Shown piece after piece: positions 1 through 11,600 of a stretch of 64,000 nt of DNA. Position 1 is the stretch's first letter. Every line of letters starts with the position of its first letter. The notes under the pieces are model-generated. The model was not told the DNA's origin and searched no databases. It was given only the letters and a program-made list of their open reading frames with translations. The stretch spans positions 12,710,001 through 12,774,000 of the forward strand of contig NC_046679.1 of the NCBI RefSeq assembly GCF_009870125.1, in the 5' to 3' direction. The position numbers and the translations under genes are program-made. This DNA comes from Drosophila pseudoobscura (taxonomy: Eukaryota > Arthropoda > Insecta > Diptera > Drosophilidae).

Positions 1-1222
1 TATTTTAACAAATACAAAAAAATATTAATTCTTGAAAAATCGCGGTCTATCTAGGATATATTTTTTTTTATGCTTTCTGTTATCTGTCATCCTGTTTAGT
101 TAGTGCTACAGTAGGGACACTTATGACACAATTTTTTCAGCACGAAAATTCTTGACAATTCGCATTCCGTCGAGGGTTCCCTAGGGCCGTTTAAAATTTG
201 AAACCGTTGCCCGTTGGGTGACTGGAATCTGAACATGGCAATGCTGTGCCATAGAATGTTGCTTATTTGTAATAAAATAAGTTTGTTAGGAATCGTACCG
301 AGTAGAGTACAGGAGATACAAGTTCGCGGGACGTGACAGATGGGTTCGAGAGTCAAAAAAGTTCGACTGTATAAAAACATTGTTCTATGTATACGAATAT
401 GCACAACAGATTGCCAGAAACAACGTTTTCTTAACTTTCGCTTAGGTTTGTAATTAACATTTGGAGTAACAAATTTATGCAGCAGCAATGTGAAGAGACG
501 TCACGCTGGCTGGCACCTCAGTCCCAGTGTGATGTTCTTGGATATAATGCTAATTAGGTTCCGAGAAGAGATGGATTCGCATGATAGATGGCAAGATGTT
601 TCTACCCATCCTCCGCCTCGAGTATCCTCATAGGATGTATACACAGTGAATTTTGGTTTGGTTTTAGCATACAGTATACAGTATATCGTACGACTAAAGT
701 AGCAGCCGGGCAGGGCAGCCTGTTGTACATACAATACAATACAATACCTATCCTATGTACATATGTACACTTTATATAAAATTGTGGGGCCTTATTTTAG
801 GGGGGGTTTTGCAGTTCTCTATAAAATTAGGTACATACAAATTATTAGCTATAACATTTTAAAAATTCTGTAGTCTTGCCATTCAGCAGGCAGCAAACAA
901 CGAACATTCTCTATAATATCTGCAAAATTATACTATAATTTTCCATATGTTTTGGTTGTTCCATAGCGTAATACTCTAAGCGATCTACCATCTAGGGATA
1001 CTTAGTTTCTGTTTCTTAATTTCATACTTGCTTTTTATATAATAAGGACACCAGTGAATTACATGTATGTGTTTAAACGTTAAATGAGACAGCAACGCCA
1101 TTGGGAAGAAAAGCGCAAAGTTTCAAGAAAACCGTACAGAATGGAAGGAAAGGGACAAAAACAGTGGAAAATAGTGAGTGCGGTTTCCATTTCCGGTTGT
1201 GTGCTTCCTCTTCTGGTTCCGC
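1..1222. other. Left flank, no gene recognised
   Basis: AT-rich DNA downstream of the zinc-finger gene, which is read leftwards and stops at 1223. The part nearest 1223 is presumably its 3' UTR. An open frame of 130 codons on the minus strand (96-488) has no recognisable domain and poor codon character, so I do not call it. A GT/CA-poor stretch with repeated ATACA units lies near 725-775. Confidence 0.5.
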
Positions 1223-4200
1223 TCAGTTCTGCAGGGCAGCGCGCAGGAGACTATCCAATGTGAGCTGGATGGTGCCATTGGCAGCTGCCTGTAGAACGGA
1301 TGGCGGCTTCGGTAATGCCGGAAATTTGGCCGCTTGGCTGCTGTTGCTGCTCAGGCATTCCATACCAGCGGATGATGACTGAAACGGCGCTGGCTTGGGC
1401 ATTGGTGTTGGTGTTGATGTCGGTGTCGCCTGGGTGGGTGTCACAGCTGAAACGTTGGCCTGGCTTTTGCGAGGTGGCGATGGCGGTGACTCCATTGGAG
1501 TCGGTTTGCTATTGGGCGGCGTGCTCCCCATTGGGCACTCCGATTTAGATTCCTCCTTCTTGGGCAACCCTTGCTGCTGGGCCCTCGCTGTGTTGACCTT
1601 GTTCCACAGGTTACTTATGACGGCGTCCTTGCCGCCGGCTGCCGTACGCTTTGCAATCTTCTCAAAAAAACTCTCGGGCTCCACCACATCTTGCTGCTGC
1701 AGCTGCTGGCTTTCGCTGCGTGTGTGAGAGATGAGGCGCGGTCGTATCTGCGGCCGCTCGGATGGCAGCTCTGGCAGCGTGGCAGACACTGCGCGTCCTT
1801 GGCTGACAAGCTCCAGCATAATGCGACGTGTGATACCTTGAACCAGTGGCTTCTTGGCCTCTGTTATGTAGGCCTCCCATTGCTTTGGTTTGTTCTCGTC
1901 GTTGCCTGCATGGCGGCGCAGCTTGGCGCGCATGGACTCCGTGGCCAGGGGAGCTGGTGCTGTCAGTGTGCCGGAGCCATCTTGCTTCGAACGGACCATC
2001 TCGTACACAAAGTCCTTGTTGACCGCCTTGACCCGCTTGCGTGTGGGACGCTTCTCCGTTGTCTGGTCGCCGGAATCGGGAGATATCTGAATGCGTGATT
2101 TGCGACGCTTCTTGCTGGGGATGGGATCGGCCGGTTCCAGGTCGGATTCCTTCTTTATCGCAGTCGAAGGTAATATGAGACTAGCGTCTCCCGCTGGCTC
2201 AGACGTCTTAGCACGCTTCATCCGTTTCTCGTATGTCTTGATTGGTGGCTTGGTCTCAAGCTCGTCCAGTGCCAGGCGATCGGCTTCCTCCTCCTCATCC
2301 ACCAAAATTATATCGGCATCCACATCTTCGCGCGAGTACTCGCACGCGTGGGTCGTCACGTACTGCTCGGTTAGCTGGTCGCGATCGCCTTCGATCTTGT
2401 GGACGAAACCCAAGTGGTTGACAATGTCGTAGCGACGAAAAGCGCGATAGTTACACATGTTGCAGCCAAAGCGTGACTTCTTGTAATGGAACATAGATAT
2501 GTGTCGACGCAGGTTGCCCAGGGCATTGAACTCCTTGTTGCACAGCTTGCAGCGGCAGCGCAGTTGCTTCTCAAGGGGCACACTGCGCTTCTTCTTCACC
2601 TTGGCCTTGGTCTCATCGGGATTGGACTCTTGCGCGAGCGACTCCTCACTGATGTTGGTATTGGTAGATCCGGCGCTGCCCGAGTCGGACTCGTCGGGCA
2701 GGTGAAGCTTGTCCAGTGAGACCGTATGCAGCCCCGTTACGAATGAGTCATTCTTCTTCGCCACGTCGGCAAACATTTCGTTGAGAACAATCGTGTCGCC
2801 GTCAGGTTCCTGCTTAATGGTACGTTCGATGGCCGACAGATCTACGGCGTCAGAATCTGTTGCATTCTCTGCATCAGCTCCATCAACACTAGAGGCATTG
2901 CTCAGATTTGCTTTCGCTTTCGCTTTCAGCTTCTTGACCCCAGGAGCAGGCTTGGCCAGCGCCTTCTGCTTGGCTCGACAGTTGAGCAGGTGGGTGGACA
3001 AGGCGGCCCGACGCTCGAACGACTTGTCGCAGTAAATGCACGGTGACATAATTTTAAGCTTCTCACCACTCGAATCTGCCGGCTCTGGAGCATAGCCAAC
3101 CACGTCATCGGACATCTGAAGGCGCTTCAGCTCGCGCGAGGGCCCCTTGGTCTGAATGTCTCCTTGTTGTATGGGATTCTTGATAATGTTGCTACGCATC
3201 ATTCGAATGCGACGCGTGGGTTTCCTGAAAAATAAAATACAAATTAGATTTGCATCTCTAACAGAATTTAACAGCTACCATCTACTGCCGACTGGCTTAT
3301 TAATCCACATTTTGACGCTGTTCTACTCACTTGTGATTGTTGGTTAAATGACGTATAACTGCTGCAGCCTGCAGGAAGGTCTCAGAACAGGCTGGACACT
3401 GAAACACAAACGTCGACGCCGAGTGATTCTTTTGTATGTGCACTTTCAGAGTTTTATGAGTTTGAAATGTTAGGTTGCCTGGTAGAATGTAAAACACAAG
3501 ACGAAAATTAGTTCCACAGCCTACTCGGATCTATCTATGGATTGCCTTACATATCTCGCACAATATGTTTGCTTCTGTGTCATCGCTGATAGATTGCTCG
3601 GCCGTTTCGCCCGATTCACTGCCGCCTTGGCGCTCGCATTTGATTGTGGTCATTGCCTTACCATCTGGGCCGACAATCGTTCTTCCGGGATTGAGCATAT
3701 GATGCACCTCGTTTATTTCGGTTCGTATGCTGTCATCCTGGTCATCGGTTTTAATCGTTTGGTACACGGCCTGACTGGAGGTCGGGACCGACTCCAGCTT
3801 CAGCACCGTGGGCGTGTTTTGCACGGCCGAGGGTGCCTTCTCGCGTCGCAGACGCTCGATGACGCCACTCAGGTCCCGCATACTACCGCGTATGGGACGA
3901 ACTTCGCGAGGAACTGGCGAGCAGCCAGTGCTACGACTACGCAGCATGTGCTCAATGTCCTGATGCGATGACGCGTTGCCCGTTTGTATGATCATGGTGG
4001 AGTTGTGGTCCTGCAAGTGAATTCAAATGATGATTCACACGATTTCCCCGAGAGATAATTGTGGTAATACGATATTGTCTTTACTGCGCACTCACTGTGT
4101 ATCCGTTCTGCTGGGCTGTGCGGGCACTCACACAGCAGAAGACCCGCTTGTGGCTGATGAAATTTGCAAGACTGCGAAACATGTTGCGGCAAACTTTGCA

Positions 4201-4521
4201 CTCGTATATGAGGCTGCACTCCTGGCTGAGCAGCTGGCGCACCTGCAGATATTCAATACCAATACCAGATACTTAACATAAACACACGGAATTCGATGCC
4301 AAGGAATGTTCGTGGCTCGCCATTGCTGCACTAGGCTGAGTCACGTAGACAGCCTGTGCGTAAGCGATGCTTACCTCGTTAGTGCCATCCTCGTAGGCTC
4401 GACGCGCCTCCTCGAAGCCCGTGTGGGCCGTGCGCAATGGTCGCTGGAGCAGGCTGATGTCGTCACTGTCCATCTGCTGCTCCTTGAACGCCTCCGAACT
4501 GCAACTGCTCCGCTTCTTCAT
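1223..4521 (-). CDS. Multi-C2H2 zinc-finger protein (five exons, 955 aa)
   Basis: Probable nuclear DNA- or RNA-binding protein. Coding exons, in order of transcription, are 4375-4521, 4132-4242, 3551-4010, 3331-3478 and 1223-3224. Each junction has a GT donor and AG acceptor and keeps frame, giving 2868 nt. Exon 2 carries a C2HC finger (YECKVCRNMF...HKRVFC). Exons 3 and 4 join to make a finger starting CEICNLTF and ending HIQKNH, followed by CPAC...HLTNNH. The large last exon has CIYC...HLLNC, then a pair CKLC...HISMFH and CNMC...HLGFVH. The rest is low-complexity: acidic, Lys/Ala-rich and, near the C terminus, Pro/Ser/Thr/Gln-rich. The finger layout recalls the vertebrate ZNF800 family, but I cannot confirm orthology. 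The start is the first ATG of the open frame at 4521. Confidence 0.88.
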
Positions 4522-4722
4522 AGCGCTGGTAAGGCAAATACCTCGTCAACACCCGCAATCAGCAAACAACCAACATCAACCGCAACAAATACCCCGGCTT
4601 ATCTTTATTTCTCCACGTAACAGATGTCTTGTCTTAAATATCGTATAACGAGTAATTAAAGTGTTTTTTTTTTTTCAATTAAAATGCCTGCATCTTGCAG
4701 TTTTTGTTTATGTTAACAGTGT

Positions 4723-4792
4723 GCCCGCGGAACCACCAGAAATATACCGAAATATACGTAATTTTTTCAAATTATACCGTAAATATACCGAT
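4723..4792 (-). promoter_or_regulatory. Motif-6 cluster, likely core promoter of the zinc-finger gene
   Basis: Two good matches to the reverse complement of Drosophila core-promoter Motif 6 (consensus KTYRGTATWTTT) lie at 4740-4751 (AAATATACCGAA) and 4781-4792 (AAATATACCGAT), with a partial third at 4750. About 20 nt closer to the gene, 4718-4731 read on the minus strand resembles Motif 1 (CGGGCACACTG against YGGTCACACTR). Motif 1 with Motif 6 is the usual TATA-less promoter pair of broadly expressed fly genes. The cluster lies about 200-270 nt upstream of the start codon at 4521. Confidence 0.55.
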
Positions 4793-7700
4793 GAAAATCA
4801 GATTCCTTAATCTAATCTTAATTAATTGCTAATAAGGACCCTCAGCGGCAAACAAGGCATTTTATAATTTGATGAATCAATTTTCTACATGACTGGCTAA
4901 TTTGAAGCACCTCCCTTTATTGGAGTGTTTATAAAATCAGGTTATACACAAAATTTCCTTTTTTACATGCCAACTACATGTTTGTAACATATCAACAACA
5001 CACATATAAATGCAGTATGCACATTTGTATACCCTTTAACTTTTAATTAATGTTGAAATTCTGCTTTCCAAGTAACTTTAAAACATCAGTAACCTCGTAT
5101 TGTGATGGTTTTTACCTATTGAAGCATTTAATTAGATTCCTGGGTACATATCTCGATCTTGATACTTATTATTTGTATCAGTAAGAAGACCAGTAAGACA
5201 GCTTTCAAATCTGTAAACTATTTTTGCAGCTCGCTCCATCATTCTAGTCGGTTTATTTCTTATTTCCGAAAATATCAATTCGATTTTACACAAAAAATTG
5301 GTATTTTCGGAAAATAAAAGAAATGGCGGCTATTATGTTGAAAAAAATGATGTTTTGCAAGATTTATCACCATCTCACATCTCTACACACTAAAATATTT
5401 GTGCGAACTAGTTCCGCAAAGATGTACTAATGTAATGTACTAAAAAACACCACCATTAGCGCGCGATTAGCGCCGTACTTACATACCATTTCAAACAGAA
5501 TTTTGAATTTGAAAATTTGAATGCTCGAATAAAACACAGTGGGTTTAGTCATATATAGTATGTATTTTTGAAATTTTATTATTCGCTCAAGCATGCTGTA
5601 GAGGTTGACATTCTGTTTACTAGTACATGTATTAATTGGTTTAACTAATGCTAAATATAATCTTGCTCCTTTACGATTCAAATGGTTTTGGTTTATTTGT
5701 AAAAAGCGTTTGTCATAAAATAAAATGGAATAATATTCTTTTGCACTGCGGTTTTCCATAGTTTAAGCTTGGTTTCATATATATGTAGTATATATGCATA
5801 CTCGTACTCTGATATATTCTCGTGGCTAACGATTGCTTCAAAACTCAATTGCTAAATATACATCGATACAATACATGATTAGGTGTTTCCTTTGAGATAC
5901 AATTCACCACCCAATCGTGATGTTCTTGGAGTTGACCAGTAATTAGACTACATTTTACGTTATAGTAATATTCTGACAAATATATGAAAAATATGATTTC
6001 CTTGATCTGTATTTTATGTATTTGGTGTAAATAGCGTGTGGCTGAATATCAATTCTGTAGTAGGTATGTATATCTTTTATGCTGTACGTATACTTATGTT
6101 TGTATGGTGAAGCAGAACCGGCGCGATATAAATATAATTCTCTTCTCTTACACTTTCCATATGTTTCTTTGACTTTTACAAGTGGCTTGTGTTGTATTTT
6201 ATTGTATTGTGTGGGGTATTGTATGTAGCTAGCAAATAAATGCAGCTTCGCTTATGCTCTTGACCATTTGCACTCTTTGTTAGTTGTTAGAAGTAATAAT
6301 TCATTTAATTTCATACATTTCAATCGAGTAAATTTGTATAAAGGTTAAGGTAATGCGTTTATCTTTAGTAAGGCACTAGTTGCACGCCAGGCCGACGCTG
6401 GCCAACGTGCAACTACTGACTACGACACACAAATTGCAAGTGCAATCCATCCTTTGCACCATCCATCTGCACCACTCCTCGAAGCACTCTTCTTTAAAGC
6501 TTACGTGTACATACTTTCATTTAGCGTAATCCTCATTTCTACATACGAGTACATTTCATTTTTTCTTTTAGCTGCTACGAAACAAACTAATCTGCTTACA
6601 GTACAAGCAATACATTGCAACATTGCAGCGACGACACCGCCGCCTACTAAAGATAAAGATTTCTGGAACTGGTACTTGTGGTCGGGGTGGGGGGGGGAAA
6701 GGGATAATCCGATCAGATCGGGAATTAGCTGTTCGAACTACAACTGAGAGAGATTTTCGCTACAGTACGAGTATTTCGAGTATCGAGTATCGTAAGTGGG
6801 TGGTTCTGTGTCTTTCTGTGTGTGGTGTGGTGTGTAAGGTGTAGTGTTGATAATAGTGTGTTCTGATAGTTAATGCATGTTTCTCTTGGGGAGGTTTACA
6901 TAGAAGAAGGAGAGTAGTAGCAGTTCAATGTTTAACGCTCAGTTTTGGTTGTATGGTAGGTTGGGACACACACGCTAGTTACAATGTCTAACCTATAAGT
7001 ACATGGCATTATTCGGGGAGAGACAGAGAGGAATAGAAAAAGAGTTTGTATAGTTAGCATTGGGTTGTTCTAAATCAGACTATAAACTAGATTGTTTTTT
7101 GTTTTTGTTTTTTATAAATTTTACATGACAACTACATTCAAAGGTTTAAAATGCAACTGCAACTGCAACAGATGCAGCAGGGGAGGAGAATTTTGTTCTG
7201 GTTCACATCATCATCATCATCGTCATCGTACATACATTTCACAAATACATAGTGTCTTGTATTTATACATATATTGTATGTGGGTTAAAATTTGTATCAA
7301 AATCCATTCAGTGAGAGTATGCAGATGTCGTGTTCTGTTATGTAAACTTATCCTTGAGGATACAGGGAGTGCTGGAGTATGTTTTGTAGTAGTTCGTAGT
7401 TGACGGCAGTATAGAAACATTCTAACCTAAATTGCAGTTGCTATCTTCGTTCCATGTCGGATGTCGGATGTCTGATGTGTGGCGTGTGTGTGTGAGTGTC
7501 TGTTCTGTTCTGTATGGGGGCTTACATGCATGGCAGGACTATAAACTAAGTGCAGGATGGCATTTTATTTAGTTGAATTTTGTTGTTCTTTCGGTAATAG
7601 TTTTGTTCTGGCTTGCTCGCTCGTTTCTTGTCTTTCATTCGATTTAGAGACAAGCAAGGATATGCTGCTGGGGCTTACAAGTTAAGAATTTCGTTTCGTT

Positions 7701-8694
7701 TCGTACGAGTACCATCGAATTTACAAATGAAAAACTTTCAGTTTATTATTCAAATATCTTTCTTTCACACTTTATCGAATTTTACAATGTTTTTGTATGT
7801 GTGTGTGTAATGGTAATGTAAGTGTATGTGTATGTTGTAGTATGTGAGTATGTGATGCGCTTATTGCTTCTGCGTTGACATGTACATGAATGGGATACGA
7901 TACGATACGCATTCTACTTAGGATAACTCATAAATTAGACCATTAACTAAAACAAGCAATTCACAAATAAAATGTACACTTAAAATCATAAACAAAATCA
8001 GATATTCAATGGTTCCTATCCATACGATACGTACAGATATGCACACATACATGTACGCTGGTTAAATGTTAAACTTAGCGAGCCGATGAACGTAGAGAGA
8101 CATGAACGTAAGCTATCAGTATATGTCGAACATAAAATTAAAATGTTACACAATGGGTTATATATTTCATATAATACATAAGGCCTTAGAAGGGGTATCC
8201 AGTTTAATACTTAAAAGTAAAGGTTTCATCTCGTCTCTCGTTTCATCTTTACGAGTATCTTCATCTTCATCTCCATCTTCATTCTCATTATCAATCATCA
8301 TCTTTAGAGGAAAGCTGTCATGTTATGTTAAAGCAAATCTATCTAGCAGATTGTTTTTCTGCATGCGTGTGTGTCTGAATATGTGTGTATGTATGTATGT
8401 GGGGGGCATGAGGCATGTGGCTTGTGACCCATATAATACAGATACAGTTTTGATTGCTTGTTCTTCAATACGTGGATATCATATGGATATATATATATAT
8501 CTAGTGCTGGCTATAAATATATCCATATATATTTCATATTTGTCTGATTTTGAATGTTGTTTTTTAGTTTTGGGTTTGATCGGCTGATTGGTAGGTGTTT
8601 GTAGACGACTGTGGTGGTTGCTATGTGTTGCGGTTGTTGTTTGATTCGCTTTTGCGTTTGCTTTTTGATTTGGATTTTTACATATTGGATGCGT
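4793..8694. other. Intergenic DNA and probable Fas1 3' UTR
   Basis: About 3.9 kb with no supportable coding region. The part from roughly 6200 to 8694 is T- and TG-rich on the plus strand, with GTGTGT and ATATAT tracts, and follows the Fas1 stop codon in the sense of transcription. It is therefore likely to hold a long Fas1 3' UTR. Five copies of the 8-mer TACGAGTA/TACTCGTA occur here (5799, 6544, 6766, 7704, 8250). No polyadenylation site could be fixed with confidence. Confidence 0.45.
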
Positions 8695-11600
8695 TTAGTT
8701 CAAGATCTTTGCTACTGTTATCATTATGAGGTTGGCCAAAATGATGCAAATGCTTGATTCTGTCAGATAGCTACCTCCGCTCACAACCACGTCCTTCTCC
8801 TCCAGCAGCGGATAGTCAATGACATGGATGATTCCATTGGTGCACTCCACATCGGGCCGATAGACATTGATCTTCTTGTAGTTCCAGATGATCACATAGC
8901 CTGTAACACAAAGATTTCCCAATTATAATCAATGCTCCTCCACTCTCGAATACGGTATGTATGTTTCTATGTGGTTTTCGATGGATTGCTAATGTGAGCA
9001 CGGGCAGGACAGATTTTTGTGGGCTGTGCGATGGGTGGGTGGGTTTGACAAACTGCAGGCACTCACCAGTCCATTCGTGACTAGCATTCTCATCATGTAG
9101 GTCTTTTGTTTGGACAACGGTTAGATTTTGTTAAGCATAAGCGAGAAGTTTTAGGTCGAGAGTTATATAGAAAAACAGGTTCAGTTAGTAATACAGCATA
9201 CAGGGAGGGGGACCAATAGAATAAATCAAGTATTGATTGAAATGAATCGAAAGAGAAGCATTTAGAGCATTGTGCCCTGTCGCCGGCTCGGTAGATAACT
9301 TACGTCCAGCCTCCTCTTCCACTCTGAGTTGGAGCGAGTCGCGGAATGTGGGCAGAACAACGTTGCCGGCCTGCTCAGAGTACTGCACCAGATCCTTCAT
9401 GGTGAACACATGATCCGCAATGGCCAGATGGCGTTCCAGAATAGACTTTGACTGCAATTGAAAAAAATCAAAAGAAAGAATGGGACATTAGGGGAAGCTT
9501 CGCTTGGGAAATGGCCAACGTACATGATAGGAAAAGTCAGGCATGAAGAGCTTCTTGTGGGCAGATGGGTAGTCCAGCTCGGTCTTCTGCCAGCCCTTGT
9601 CCCGGGGCACGAAGTAGGTGAAGCGGCGCTGAGTGTTGTTCAGCTGATCGTTGAAGTGTGAGAACTGGCCCATCTTGTAGGTGTCACTGTGGAGTGTGGA
9701 GAGAATCTTCTATCACGGAGCTGTTCAGATGCAAAAATCAAGACTGCGCATACCTCATCATGGGATCGGACTCCAGCTTGCCCAGAACTGTGGTGTGTGG
9801 AACGCCCAGGACCCGATCGATAATGTGTACATAGCCATTGGTCTGTGCAACGTCGGCCTGTATGATAGTGGCATTGACACCACCGCCCTCGACGGTGATC
9901 ACGGCATCGGTGCCCTCGCCCTTGACGTTGAAGTACAGGAACGTGTTGTTGTTGACGGTCGGCACTTGAGCAATCTGTCGGTGGATACGATGAGCTAAGC
10001 AAAACACCGTCTTTGATTCTCAGCCACAGCGACCACTTACCATATTGGCATTCTTCTGCCTGATCTTATCCACATTCAAGCGGTCCCTAATAATGTGCAT
10101 GTTCAGGATTTCCCTCATCTTCTTGCGGTTTCTGAGAGTCGAAGGAAATCAAATAAAACACACTCCGAGTTTATTAAACATTTAAGCTTCTCACCTTAAA
10201 AGATTTTCGATTAAGGATGCATTCCAGGCATCATTGCTGGGTGCCAGAATTGTGACCTCTGACAGGTTGGTGATGTCGTCCAGCACTTCGCCGCCGTTGT
10301 CCATAATGACCTCGTAGAACTTTCTCAGAGCTCCGTTCTCGCCGTTCTCCTTCAAAAGACAAGGCACATTGATCAGTTGGATTCAAATAATGTGTGCAGA
10401 AAAGTGCTCAAACATCAAATTAAAAGTCAAAATAAAAGCAAATTGAACTGCTGAATGGAAGGTTGGAGTATGCTCAAGCTGATTTGGGTACTTTTTTGGG
10501 GGGTGTACATATAAACATCAATTTGTAACAATCACGGAACTGCCAATTTTATTTTGGTTTGAATTCGACTCTAAAATGTGGTTAATGCCAAATGATTGCA
10601 CTATGATGTAGAGACCAAATCTGGTTCAATCTGTGGACTTGATGGTGCGTTGATTGGGTTTGCTTTTGGATGGCAATTCGATAGCAAATGTACAGATGCT
10701 GCTGTCGCTCTTTCTGCAGTGTGTGTGCACGAGATGTGATGTGATGCGTGTGGTTGTGTGCGTGTGACACAGTTACTTACGTTCAAGAACTAAATCGGTT
10801 TACAAAACGGAGTGGTGGTAGAAAAGAGTTTGGTTTTGATTGATTTAAAGATTCGAATAGAAATTGATCATTGGAAAGATTATGTGTTCCGCGCAGAGTG
10901 CCAGAGTTGTTCCGCCACGGGAGAACGTTTGAAAGGAAGCACAATGGAAATACATAGATTTTATTCTCATGTTTCTACGATCATATGGCAGTTAGCAGGC
11001 AATTATTTACATAGTTAACTAACGATTTTCGATAATCGATTTGGCTGGCGTGCACTTTTCAACATTTAGAACGAATTTAACACTTAAATGTAGGTGGGGC
11101 TTAAAGGTGCTTAAGTTTATACAAATCTTTCAAATAGGTGGCACAAAAAAATACCCAAATACATAGTCACAACCCCACAAAAACTTCCATTCGTCTGCAT
11201 TTCGTGTCCATCTGTTACTCGACTCAAAAGAAGAACCTCTGGATGCCTTCCTTCATTTGGTAAACTAGCAGCTCTAAGTGCGAACTAAATTAGCTACAAT
11301 TCGGTACAGTCAAGCCCAAGCTATTTATAAATCTCATATAGAGATACCCCCAAAAGGCTTTACTCATTCACATGCCGTTCAAATCACATTCTGGGGGTGA
11401 GAGTCATGCAAATGGATCCCTCGCATTCTATTCGTTCTGCAGGACAACAACGCAAATTGCAAATCAAAGCCAAAGCCAAAGCACATACTCGTAAACTCAA
11501 TATTAAAACGGAATTTGGTTATTTTGTTACCTTGAACGACTGAATTCGTTATCGGATAAGTTTTTTGGTTCAATAGTTGAGCGATATGTGGTTGGAATGT

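Noticed and set aside
96..488. 130-codon minus-strand open frame left of the zinc-finger gene
   Set aside because: No domain, no splice partners and AT-driven codons; probably chance or UTR.
1571..2098. 175-codon plus-strand frame
   Set aside because: Antisense shadow of the large zinc-finger exon, which has clear C2H2 motifs on the other strand.
5427..5759. 110-codon minus-strand frame in AT-rich DNA
   Set aside because: Composition-driven; no family resemblance and no conserved ends.
8102..8587. 161-codon plus-strand frame
   Set aside because: Lies in the probable Fas1 3' UTR and is made of Ser, Ile and Tyr from TC/AT repeats.
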